From: Microbacterium sp. B35-30
GTDB taxonomy: Bacteria > Actinomycetota > Actinomycetes > Actinomycetales > Microbacteriaceae
Assembly (NCBI RefSeq): GCF_010634855.1
Contig: NZ_MWLQ01000021.1
Location: forward strand, 109,897 to 173,896
Direction of reading: 5' to 3'
Length of the DNA stretch: 64,000 nucleotides
The notes beneath the pieces were generated by a model, which had not been told where the DNA came from, did not search any database, and was given only the letters and a program-made list of their open reading frames with translations. Below are positions 27,051 through 35,876 of the stretch, in pieces; position 1 is the first letter of the stretch, and each line of letters begins with the position of its first letter. A program made the position numbers and the translations under genes.

Positions 27051-28050
27051 CCGCCCCGACCCCGTTGTTCGTCGCTTCCTCCTGGTCGCGGTGGGGATGC
27101 CCATCGTGCTCGTCGCGATCGGCGTCGCCGTGCAGCTGGTGCTGCTGCCGCAGGTGCCGGCGACGATCGCGACCCACTGGAACGGCGCCGGCGAAGCGGA
27201 CGGCTTCGCACCCGCCTGGACGCAGCCGCTGGCGACCGCGGCATTCGGCCTCGGCATCCCGGCGCTCATCGCGCTGACGACGCTGCCGGGGCTCCGTCGC
27301 GGAGAACGGGGCGTGACATACCGGCTGATGGGCGCAACCGCCGCGGCGACCTCGGCACTGACGACGGTGGCGTTCACGTGGACCTTCGCAGCACAGGCGG
27401 CGTCCCTCAACGCGGCGAATCCGCCCTCCATATGGCTGCCCCTCGCTGGCTCGCTCGTGGCAGCTGTCGCCGTCGGTGTGGCCGCTTGGTACGCGCAGCC
27501 GCCGCAGGATGCGATGGATGCCGCAGTCCGGCCCGCTGTCCCGCTGGCGCTTGGCACCAGTGAACGCGCTGTGTGGGTGCGCGCCACAGCCATGAGCACG
27601 GGCGCTGCCGTGGGGATCTTAGCCGCGGTGCTCGCCGTCGCCGTCGCGGCTGTCGTGGCGTGGACGACGGGTGCGCAGATCGGCCTCGCATGGCTGCTCA
27701 CCGGCCTCGCGCTGCTGCTCCTGGCCTTCGCTGCCACGACGCTGGCGTTCCACGTCCGCGTCGACGACAGCGGGCTGCACGTCGACTCGGTGCTCGGCAT
27801 CCCGCGATTCCACGTGCCGCTCGCCGACATCGAGTCGGCCGCGCGCGTCGACGTGAACCCGATGGGCGAGTTCGGCGGCTGGGGGCTGCGGCTGTCGACC
27901 GGCCGGCGCTTCGGAGTCGTGCTGCGCTCCGGCGAGGCGATCGAGGTGCTCCGCCGCAGCGGCAAGCGTTTCGTCGTGACCGTCGACGACGCCGACACCG
28001 GCGCCGCACTGCTCGAGGCCCTGGTCAGCCGGGCGGCCTCGAGGCCTTGA
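27028..28050 (+). CDS. DUF1648 membrane protein
   Basis: 340 residues. Helices lie near residues 18-40, 62-82, 100-125, 138-155, 195-220 and 225-245; PATIATHWNGAGEADGF after the first helix is the DUF1648 signature. The C-terminal 90 residues are soluble strands that look like a PH-like domain (VRVDDSGLHVDSVLGIPRFHVPL). AAGGAG at 27012-27017, inside gntR, sets ATG 27028, so translation is coupled. The pairing with a GntR gene is common, and the protein is probably its target. Function unknown. Confidence 0.8.
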   Translation: MTTAHPADRPDPVVRRFLLVAVGMPIVLVAIGVAVQLVLLPQVPATIATHWNGAGEADGFAPAWTQPLATAAFGLGIPALIALTTLPGLRRGERGVTYRLMGATAAATSALTTVAFTWTFAAQAASLNAANPPSIWLPLAGSLVAAVAVGVAAWYAQPPQDAMDAAVRPAVPLALGTSERAVWVRATAMSTGAAVGILAAVLAVAVAAVVAWTTGAQIGLAWLLTGLALLLLAFAATTLAFHVRVDDSGLHVDSVLGIPRFHVPLADIESAARVDVNPMGEFGGWGLRLSTGRRFGVVLRSGEAIEVLRRSGKRFVVTVDDADTGAALLEALVSRAASRP

Positions 28051-28081
28051 CGCCCGGTCGGCGGGCGGATTGGCTGAGGAG

Positions 28082-28768
28082 ATGGCTGAACCCGCACCCG
28101 ACACCTGGCCGACTCCCGAGAAGTGGTCGCGCGTGGACGCGTACCTGACCGAGCTGCTGGTCGGTCACGATCCGGATCTCGAGCGGGCGGTCGCCGATCA
28201 GGAGCGCGCCGGGCTCCCGGCGATCGAGGTCGCGCCCGTCAACGGCAAGCTGCTGCATCTCATGGCACGCATATCGGGCGCCCGCCGGGTGCTCGAGGTG
28301 GGGACGCTGGCCGCATACTCGACGATCTGGCTGGCCCGCGGCATCCCGCGCGACGGCCGTGTCGTGACGATCGAGGCGGAGCCGCGCAACGCCGAGCTCG
28401 CCCGAGCCAACCTCGAGCGTGCGGGCGTCGGCGACAAGGTCGAGATCCGGCTCGGCCGCGGCGCCGACGTGCTGCCCACCCTCGCCGGCGACGAGCCGTT
28501 CGACCTGGTCTTCATCGACGCCGACAAGGAATCCAACACGATCTACCTCGACTGGGCGGCGCGGCTGGGACGGCCGGGCACGGTCGTGATGGTCGACAAC
28601 ACCGTGCGCGGCGGCGAGGTCGCCAATCCCGCGACCGAGAATCCGCAGATCATCGGTGTGCAGCGCGGTCTCGAGATGCTCGGCCGTGACCCCCGCTTCG
28701 ATGCGACGGCCATCCAGACGCTCGACGCCAAGGGCTATGACGGCATCGCCATCGCGCTGGTCGTCTGA
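28082..28768 (+). CDS. Class I SAM-dependent O-methyltransferase
   Basis: About 228 residues of the catechol/caffeoyl-CoA O-methyltransferase group. VLEVGTLAAYSTIWLA is the SAM-binding glycine loop, VVTIEAEP the acidic end of strand 2, and LVFIDADKE plus VMVDNTVRGG hold the divalent metal and catalytic residues. The substrate is unknown. Start choice is weak: GAGGAG abuts ATG 28082, and TTG 28070 upstream in frame is a rival. Confidence 0.85.
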   Translation: MAEPAPDTWPTPEKWSRVDAYLTELLVGHDPDLERAVADQERAGLPAIEVAPVNGKLLHLMARISGARRVLEVGTLAAYSTIWLARGIPRDGRVVTIEAEPRNAELARANLERAGVGDKVEIRLGRGADVLPTLAGDEPFDLVFIDADKESNTIYLDWAARLGRPGTVVMVDNTVRGGEVANPATENPQIIGVQRGLEMLGRDPRFDATAIQTLDAKGYDGIAIALVV

Positions 28769-28806
28769 CGGACGAAGGTCGTCGTCACAACGCGGTGGCG
28801 GGTCAC

Positions 28807-28812
28807 TAGGCT
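28807..28812 (+). promoter_or_regulatory. Candidate -10 box of eno
   Basis: TAGGCT, giving a leader of about 47 nt that carries AAGGAGA (28853-28859). Confidence 0.4.
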
Positions 28813-28850
28813 GAGGGGCGGACCGACGACGCTCCAGCGAATCACCCTAA

Positions 28851-30146
<1,296 letters not shown>

Positions 30147-30203
30147 TGCGCTGACAGCGTGAGAAGTCGCGCCGCAGGGCGAGCGCGTAGGGAAGGGGGA
30201 GCC

Positions 30204-30767
30204 GTGGCCAAGACGACGGCTCCCCCTTCTCGTACTCCGAGAGCGACCTCTTCCGCCGCCGCGGCGCGCCGACGGCCCGTCAGCGGACGGCGCCCCGTCG
30301 ATGTGCGGGGATGGCTCGGCGGCATCCGTCTCTCGGGCTTCATGGTCATCATGATGGGCCTGGTCGTGCTCGCCGCCTTCGTTCTCGTGCCGACGATCGG
30401 CACCTACGTCGACCAGCGTCAGCAGGTGGCCGCCCTCGAGGCGGCGGTGCAGCTCAGCCGCGACGAGGTCGCCGACCTCGAGTCGCAGCGCGAGCGGTGG
30501 CAGGACCCCGCCTACATCACGACGCAGGCGCGCGAGCGGCTGTACTACGTCCAGCCCGGCGAGGTCGTCTACCTCGTCGACGACGATCTGCCGCCCGAAC
30601 TCGAGCCCCAGGAGCAGGAGCCGGTGAGCGACGAGCTCCAGGCCGCCGACGCGGACTGGATGGCGAAGCTGATGCGCTCCGTGACCGAGGCCGGGCTCGC
30701 GCAGACGGTGGCGCCGGTGACGGTGGGCGTGCCCGATCCCGAACCCTCGCCCACGCCGACGCCGTGA
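30204..30767 (+). CDS. Septum formation initiator, FtsB/DivIC family
   Basis: 187 residues. A basic N-terminal region (about 1-50), one transmembrane helix near 47-70 (FMVIMMGLVVLAAFVLVP), a coiled coil (QQVAALEAAVQLSRDEVADLE) and the conserved YITTQARERLYYVQPGE segment describe DivIC/FtsB, which joins FtsL and FtsQ in the divisome. The acidic, Pro-rich C-terminus is an extension. GTG 30204 has GGAAGGGGGA upstream. Confidence 0.88.
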   Translation: MAKTTAPPSRTPRATSSAAAARRRPVSGRRPVDVRGWLGGIRLSGFMVIMMGLVVLAAFVLVPTIGTYVDQRQQVAALEAAVQLSRDEVADLESQRERWQDPAYITTQARERLYYVQPGEVVYLVDDDLPPELEPQEQEPVSDELQAADADWMAKLMRSVTEAGLAQTVAPVTVGVPDPEPSPTPTP

Positions 30768-30861
30768 ATGACGGCGACCGGCACGGCCCGCTCGGCCGCC
30801 ACCCGGTCCAGCACCGTCCCAGGTGCCGCCGGTACCCTGGGCCCGACCAAGGAGCTGCTCT

Positions 30862-31377
30862 GTGACGACCCCGCCGTACCCCCCTGTCAGCGATGCCGAC
30901 CTCGCCGTGCTTCGCGAACAGCTCGGTCGCCCGGCGCGCGGAGTCGTCGGGATCGCCGCGCGCTGCGTGTGCGGCAACCCCACCGTGGTGGCCACCTCTC
31001 CCCGGCTTCCCGACGGCACGCCGTTCCCCACGTTCTACTACCTCACCCACCCCGCCGCGACCGCCGCGATGTCGGTCCTCGAAGCCGACCACGTGATGCG
31101 CGAGCTCTCGGATCTGCTGTCCGACGAAGAGGTCGCCGCCGCCTACCGGCTCGCCCACGAGGCGTACCTCGGCGACCGCTCGGCCTTCGGCGAGGTGGAG
31201 GAGATCGCCGGCATCTCGGCGGGCGGCATGCCGACACGCGTCAAGTGCCTGCACGCGCTCGCCGGGCACGCGCTCGCCGCCGGTCCGGGAGTCAATCCGA
31301 TCGGCGACCGCGCGCTCGCGCTGTCGTCCTGGTCGCCCGAGCGCTGCGTCTGCGCCGAGCCGGGGTCCAGCGGATGA
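30862..31377 (+). CDS. DUF501 domain protein
   Basis: 171 residues. RCVCGNPTVVATSPRL, GTPFPTFYYLTHP, and the C-terminal RVKCLHALAGHALA with NPIGDRAL match DUF501, an actinobacterial family usually encoded right after eno and ftsB. Cys and His residues suggest metal binding. Function unknown. AAGGAG at 30849-30854 sets GTG 30862. Its TGA overlaps the ATG of the next gene (ATGA). Confidence 0.88.
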   Translation: MTTPPYPPVSDADLAVLREQLGRPARGVVGIAARCVCGNPTVVATSPRLPDGTPFPTFYYLTHPAATAAMSVLEADHVMRELSDLLSDEEVAAAYRLAHEAYLGDRSAFGEVEEIAGISAGGMPTRVKCLHALAGHALAAGPGVNPIGDRALALSSWSPERCVCAEPGSSG

Positions 31378-32654
31378 TCCGCCGGCTGGTCGCGGTCGTC
31401 GCCTCGGCGACCGTCGCTGCGGCTCTCGTCGTCGCGGCCCCGGCGACAGCCGTGGCGGCACCGGCGCCCGCCGGGGAAGACCCGGTGCGCGCCGCCGAGT
31501 ACTGGCTCGCCGGCTACGGCATCGAGAAGGCGTGGGAGACCACGCGCGGCGCCGGCGTCAAGGTCGCCGTCATCGACACCGGCATCGGCCGTGGGCCCGT
31601 GGAACTGGACGGCGCTGTCGCCGGCGGCACGGATGTCTCCGGTGCCGGCTCGTCCGACGGACGAACGCCCCTGGGCACGGTCGACAGCGATCACGGCAGC
31701 TGGGTCGCCTCCCTCGCGGCGGGGCGGGGCACGGGGCCGGACACGGGCATGATCGGCGTCGCCCCCGAGGCGCAGCTGCTGTCGGTGTCGGTCGCCTTCG
31801 GATCGTCGGCGAAGCGGCCGTTCTCCGACCAGATCGCGGACGCGATCCGCTGGTCGGTCGACAACGGCGCCGACGTCATCAACATGTCGCTCACCACGAA
31901 CGTGCCGGACTGGCCCGAGAGCTGGGACGATGCGTTCCTCTATGCGTTCGATCACGACGTCGTCATCGTGGTGGCCGCCGGCAACCGGGGAAGTGGCACC
32001 ACCCGCGTCGGCGCGCCGGCGACCATCCCGGGCGTGCTGACCGTCGGCGGTGTCGACCGCTCCGGAAAAGCGAGCGTCGACGCGTCCACACAGGGCATCA
32101 CGATCGGCGTGTCGGCGCCGAGCGAAGAGCTCATCGGCGTCTCGGCCGATTCCACCCTCGTCTCGTGGGACGGCACGAGCGGCGCCGCGCCGATCGTCGC
32201 CGGGATCGCGGCGCTCGTGCGGGCGGCGCACCCCGAACTCGACGCGGCGAACGTCATCAACCGCATCGTCAAGACCGCCCGACCCGTCGGCGAGGACCCC
32301 CAGACCCGGCTGCTGTACGGCTTCGGACTGGTGGATGCCGCAGCCGCCGTCTCGGCGAGCGTACCCAGCGTGACGGCCAACCCGATGGGCAGCCTCGAGG
32401 ACTGGGTGCGGCTGTATCGCCGGGCGCCCGTCGCGCCGACGCCCGAGGCGCCGGCGCCCGCCGCGGAGGTGCCGCCACTGCCCGAAGCCGATGCGCCCAC
32501 GCGGGTCACCTCGCCGATGCTGCCCGATCGGGACACCGTGCTCTACGGCACCCTGCCGCTCCTCTTGGCCACAGCGACGGCTATACTGGTGGCGCTCGGC
32601 GTCACCGCTGCTGTCCGACGCATCCGATTGGCGTCCCGCGCGCCGAGCCGCTGA
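31374..32654 (+). CDS. Membrane-anchored S8 serine protease, mycosin-like
   Basis: 426 residues: signal peptide (about 1-29, ending ATAVAAPA), catalytic triad Asp68 (VIDTGI), His107 (DHGSWVA) and Ser269 (GTSGAAPIVAG), a Pro-rich linker and a C-terminal transmembrane helix (LPLLLATATAILVALG) followed by basic residues. This is the layout of type VII secretion mycosins, but there are no ESX genes nearby, so a housekeeping surface protease is as likely. ATG 31374 overlaps the DUF501 stop, so translation is coupled. Confidence 0.88.
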   Translation: MIRRLVAVVASATVAAALVVAAPATAVAAPAPAGEDPVRAAEYWLAGYGIEKAWETTRGAGVKVAVIDTGIGRGPVELDGAVAGGTDVSGAGSSDGRTPLGTVDSDHGSWVASLAAGRGTGPDTGMIGVAPEAQLLSVSVAFGSSAKRPFSDQIADAIRWSVDNGADVINMSLTTNVPDWPESWDDAFLYAFDHDVVIVVAAGNRGSGTTRVGAPATIPGVLTVGGVDRSGKASVDASTQGITIGVSAPSEELIGVSADSTLVSWDGTSGAAPIVAGIAALVRAAHPELDAANVINRIVKTARPVGEDPQTRLLYGFGLVDAAAAVSASVPSVTANPMGSLEDWVRLYRRAPVAPTPEAPAPAAEVPPLPEADAPTRVTSPMLPDRDTVLYGTLPLLLATATAILVALGVTAAVRRIRLASRAPSR

Positions 32655-32676
32655 CACAGGAGGAGTACTCCAAACC

Positions 32677-34131
32677 GTGACCAACACCGTGCCCAAGATC
32701 CTCATCGTCGGTGGCGGATACGCAGGCTTCTACACGGCCTGGAAGCTCGAGAAGCATCTGCGCAGGGGCGAGGCGGACGTGACGATCGTCGATCCGCTTC
32801 CCTACATGACCTACCAGCCGTTCCTCCCTGAGGTCGCGGCCGGCTCGATCGAGGCGCGCCACTCCGTCGTGGCTCTGCGCCGCCACCTCAAGCGCACCAA
32901 CGTCGTCGCCGCCAAGGTGACCGGCATCAACCACGCCGGCAAGGTCGCCACGATCACCCCGATCGCGGGCGAGCCGTACGAGTTCGAGTACGACCAGATC
33001 GTGGTCACCGCGGGCGCCGTGTCGCGCACGTTCCCGATCCCGGGGATCGCCGACAACGCGATCGGCCTGAAGACGATCGAAGAGGCCGTCGCGATCCGCG
33101 ACAAGCTGATGTCGAACTTCGACAAGGCGTCGACGCTTCCCCCGGGTCCGGACCGCGACCGGCTGCTGACCGTCGTGGTGGTCGGCGGCGGGTTCGCCGG
33201 CATCGAGGTGTTCGCCGAGCTGCGCTCGCTCGCCTCGTCGCTGGTCAAGAGCTACCCCCAGATCACATTCGACGACACGCACTTCCACCTCATCGAGGCC
33301 ATGAGCCGCATCATGCCCGAGGTGTCGCTGAAGACGAGCGAGTGGGTGCTCAAGAACCTCGCCCAGCGCGGCGCCTCGGTGCACCTCGACACGCAGGTGA
33401 CCGGTGCCGTGGGCGGCAACATCGAGCTCTCCACGGGCGAGACGATCCCGAGCGACCTCATCATCTGGACCGCCGGCGTCATGGCGAACCCCACGGTGGT
33501 GCGCGGCGGCGACCTTCCCGTCGAGGAGCGTGGTCGCATCCGCACCCGCGCCGACCTGCGGGTGGGCAGCGAGGACGAGATCGTCGAGGGCGCCTGGGCG
33601 GCCGGCGACGTGTCCGCCGTGCCCGACCTCACCGGCGGCGGGGTGGGCGGCTACTGCGTCCCCAACGCTCAGCACGCGGTGCGCCAGGCGAAGCTGCTCG
33701 CGAAGAACCTCGTGGGCGTGCTGCGCGGCGAGCTGCCGCGCGAGTACTACCACAAGAACCTCGGCGCCGTCGCGGGCCTCGGACTCTGGGTCGGCGTGTT
33801 CCAGTCCGGCAAACTCGCGCTCAAGGGCCCCATCGCCTGGCTCGCCCACCGTGGCTACCACGGTCTGGCGATGCCGTCGTGGGAGCGCAAGTGGCGCGTG
33901 CTGTGGGGCTGGTGGAACAACTTCTGGCTCGGCCGCGACATGGTGAACCTGTCGACGGTGCAGAGCCCGCGTTACGTCTTCGAAGAGTTCGCGGCGCGTC
34001 CGCGTCCGCCGCAGCCCGTCGAGGCCCCGGCGGAGCAGGCGGCCCCGGCTGCCCCGGCCAAGAAGGCTCCCGCGCGCAAGGCGCCGGCGAAGGCCGCTGC
34101 GGCCGACGCCGGAAAGGTCGCCGCCAACTGA
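32677..34131 (+). CDS. ndh: Type II NADH dehydrogenase (NDH-2)
   Basis: Transfers electrons from NADH to menaquinone without pumping protons. 484 residues. ILIVGGGYAGFYTAWKLE is the FAD-binding fold and VVVVGGGFAGIEVFAEL (about 168-184) the NADH-binding one; AGAVSRTFPIPGI and AWAAGDVSAVPD are further FAD contacts. The C-terminal amphipathic region binds the membrane. Residues 445-484 form an Ala/Pro/Lys-rich tail (APAKKAPARKAPAK) not needed for the fold. AGGAGG at 32658-32663 serves GTG 32677 at a rather long spacing. Confidence 0.93.
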   Translation: MTNTVPKILIVGGGYAGFYTAWKLEKHLRRGEADVTIVDPLPYMTYQPFLPEVAAGSIEARHSVVALRRHLKRTNVVAAKVTGINHAGKVATITPIAGEPYEFEYDQIVVTAGAVSRTFPIPGIADNAIGLKTIEEAVAIRDKLMSNFDKASTLPPGPDRDRLLTVVVVGGGFAGIEVFAELRSLASSLVKSYPQITFDDTHFHLIEAMSRIMPEVSLKTSEWVLKNLAQRGASVHLDTQVTGAVGGNIELSTGETIPSDLIIWTAGVMANPTVVRGGDLPVEERGRIRTRADLRVGSEDEIVEGAWAAGDVSAVPDLTGGGVGGYCVPNAQHAVRQAKLLAKNLVGVLRGELPREYYHKNLGAVAGLGLWVGVFQSGKLALKGPIAWLAHRGYHGLAMPSWERKWRVLWGWWNNFWLGRDMVNLSTVQSPRYVFEEFAARPRPPQPVEAPAEQAAPAAPAKKAPARKAPAKAAAADAGKVAAN

Positions 34132-34170
34132 CGTCGCACGGTCTCGCGCTCTCTCGGAGCGCCCCGGCCC

Positions 34171-34204
34171 GCCGCAGGCTCGTCTGAGAAGATGAGCCTG
34201 CGGC
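34171..34204 (+). terminator. Terminator of ndh
   Basis: GCCGCAGGCTC (34171-34181) pairs perfectly with 34194-34204, with TCT/AGA extending the stem inward around GAGA. It lies 40 bp after the ndh stop and just before the tRNA gene. Confidence 0.8.
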
Positions 34205-34231
34205 GTTCGTGTTCCCGGCGGACCGCGATCC

Positions 34232-34304
34232 GCCCCCGTAGCCCAATGGCAGAGGCAGGCGACTTAAAATCGCTTCAGTCTGGGTTCGAATCCCAGCGGG
34301 GGCA
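34232..34304 (+). tRNA. tRNA-Leu (anticodon UAA), short variable arm
   Basis: A 73-nt cloverleaf can be drawn: acceptor GCCCCCG (34232-34238) with CGGGGGC (34297-34303), D arm 34241-34256, anticodon arm GGCGA/TCGCT around loop CTTAAAA (anticodon TAA at 34265-34267), a 5-nt variable loop (34275-34279), T arm CTGGG/CCCAG around TTCGAAT, and discriminator A34304. CCA is not encoded. The anticodon reads UUA, and A73 fits leucine, but leucine tRNAs normally have a long variable arm. It would serve the rare UUA codon in this GC-rich genome. Confidence 0.9.
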
Positions 34305-34372
34305 CCGGCTGACCCCTCCCGATCGTCGAGAAGACGCGCTAACCTGGGCAAAAGTGCCGAAGGAGCCCCGAC

Positions 34373-34537
34373 ATGAGCGGCAACAGCACGGAGGACCGAG
34401 GCGCGAGCGGGCGCGAAGCACCCAGGAGCGGATGGTGGTGGAAGCTCACCGCCCTGTTCATGGGCGCGCCGCCGATCGCTGTCTGGGGCGCCGAGGAAGA
34501 GGTCGAACAGGAGCGCGCCTCGAAGCCGAAGGACTGA
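34373..34537 (+). CDS. Small hypothetical protein (54 aa) with Trp cluster
   Basis: ATG 34373 has AAGGAG at 34360-34365. The peptide has a polar N-terminus, a GWWWKLTALFMGAPPIAVWGA segment (in two pieces: GWWWKLTALFM then GAPPIAVWGA) that may be a short membrane-associated helix, and an acidic-then-basic tail (EEEVEQERASKPKD). TAACCT at 34340-34345 could be its -10 box. It lies 68 bp after the tRNA. I do not recognise a family. Confidence 0.6.
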   Translation: MSGNSTEDRGASGREAPRSGWWWKLTALFMGAPPIAVWGAEEEVEQERASKPKD

Positions 34538-34620
34538 GGCACGCCCGTCGCCTGTCGCGCGCCGACCAGCGGCATCGGAGACGGTCGTGGGAGGCGTCCT
34601 CCGCACTCTAGGCTGGTGCG

Positions 34621-34650
34621 ATGCGCACGCACCCGAAGCGAGCCGTATGA
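34621..34650 (+). CDS. Nine-codon leader ORF upstream of the DSD1-like gene
   Basis: ATG 34621 encodes MRTHPKRAV and stops at TGA 34648-34650, overlapping the next ATG (34647) as ATGA. TAGGCT (34609-34614) is 6 nt before the ATG, exactly the spacing of leaderless starts in this window, so the transcript probably begins at this ATG. The next gene has only a weak ribosome site, so it could depend on coupling to this leader. Confidence 0.45.
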   Translation: MRTHPKRAV

Positions 34651-35876
34651 GTCTCGATCTGCTGTCCACACCCAGGACGACGAAGCCCTGGGCCCACCCC
34701 GCCTCCTACTGGGACGCGATGACCGCTGCCCTCGCCGAGGTCAGCGGCCCCGTCGCCGCCATCAACGCCGAGGCCCTCCGCTACAACGCCCTCGACCTCG
34801 TCGTGCGCGCCGGCGGTGTCCCGATCCGCGTCGCGAGCAAGTCCGTGCGCGTGCGCGAAGTCCTCGACGCGGTTCTCGCTCTGCCGGGCTACGGCGGCAT
34901 CCTCGCCTTCACGCTTCCCGAGGCGCTGTGGCTCGCCGAGACCACGGACGACATCGTGCTGGGCTACCCGACGACCGATCGCGCGGCGATCGCGGCCCTC
35001 GCGGCCGACGAGGCCGCCGCAGCGCGGGTCACCCTGATGGTCGACGACCTCGCACAGCTCGACCTCGTCGACGCCATCGCGGCCCCGGGCACGCGTTCCG
35101 AGATCCGTGTCGCGATCGACGCCGACGCCTCCTGGCGGGCTCCTGGCCTCGGCCACATCGGGGTGCTGCGCTCGCCCGTGCATGAGGCGGGGGAGGTCGC
35201 CGCCCTGGCGCGCGCGATCGCCGCGCGCCCCGGGTTCCGGCTGGTCGGCCTGATGATGTACGAAGCCCAGATCGCCGGTCAGGGCGATGCGACGGGATCT
35301 GGTGATGCCGTCATCCGGTGGATGCAGCGTCGCTCGGCGTCCGAGCTTCTCGACCGCCGCGCCGCGATCGTCGCCGCCCTGCACGACATCGCGCCCCTGG
35401 AGTTCGTCAACGGGGGTGGGACCGGATCGCTCGAGCTGACGGCATCCGATCAGTCCGTCACCGAGGTGACCGCCGGCAGCGGTCTGCTGGCCGGCCACCT
35501 GTTCGACGGCTACCGCGCGTTCGATCCCGCGCCGGCCGCGGCGTTCGCCCTCGAGGTCGTGCGCAAGCCGGCGCCCGACGTCGCCACCGTGCTCGGCGGC
35601 GGGTGGATCGCGTCCGGTCCCGCACTCGAGTCGCGTCAGCCGCGCGCCGTGTCGCCCGCGGGGCTGCGCATGGCACCGCGTGAAGGTGCCGGCGAAGTGC
35701 AGACTCCGCTGCGTGGCGACGCGGCGCGCGCCCTTCGCGTGGGCGACCGCGTGTGGTTCCGCCATTCCAAGAGCGGCGAGCTCGCCGAGCGCGTCCTCAG
35801 CTACCACCTGGTCGACGGGGACGCCCGCGTGGGGGAGCTGCCGACGTACCGCGGCGAGGGGAAGGCGTTCCTGTGA
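34647..35876 (+). CDS. PLP-dependent D-amino acid dehydratase/alanine-racemase-fold protein (DSD1-like)
   Basis: 409 residues. The N-terminal TIM barrel has the PLP lysine in VPIRVASKSVR (about residue 63), and the C-terminal beta domain ends with a region rich in His and Cys-like positions (VWFRHSKSGELAERVLSYHLVDG) where D-serine dehydratases bind zinc. Deamination of a D-amino or 3-hydroxy-amino acid is likely, substrate unknown. It overlaps the lactone oxidase gene by GTGA at its 3' end. Confidence 0.85.
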   Translation: MSLDLLSTPRTTKPWAHPASYWDAMTAALAEVSGPVAAINAEALRYNALDLVVRAGGVPIRVASKSVRVREVLDAVLALPGYGGILAFTLPEALWLAETTDDIVLGYPTTDRAAIAALAADEAAAARVTLMVDDLAQLDLVDAIAAPGTRSEIRVAIDADASWRAPGLGHIGVLRSPVHEAGEVAALARAIAARPGFRLVGLMMYEAQIAGQGDATGSGDAVIRWMQRRSASELLDRRAAIVAALHDIAPLEFVNGGGTGSLELTASDQSVTEVTAGSGLLAGHLFDGYRAFDPAPAAAFALEVVRKPAPDVATVLGGGWIASGPALESRQPRAVSPAGLRMAPREGAGEVQTPLRGDAARALRVGDRVWFRHSKSGELAERVLSYHLVDGDARVGELPTYRGEGKAFL

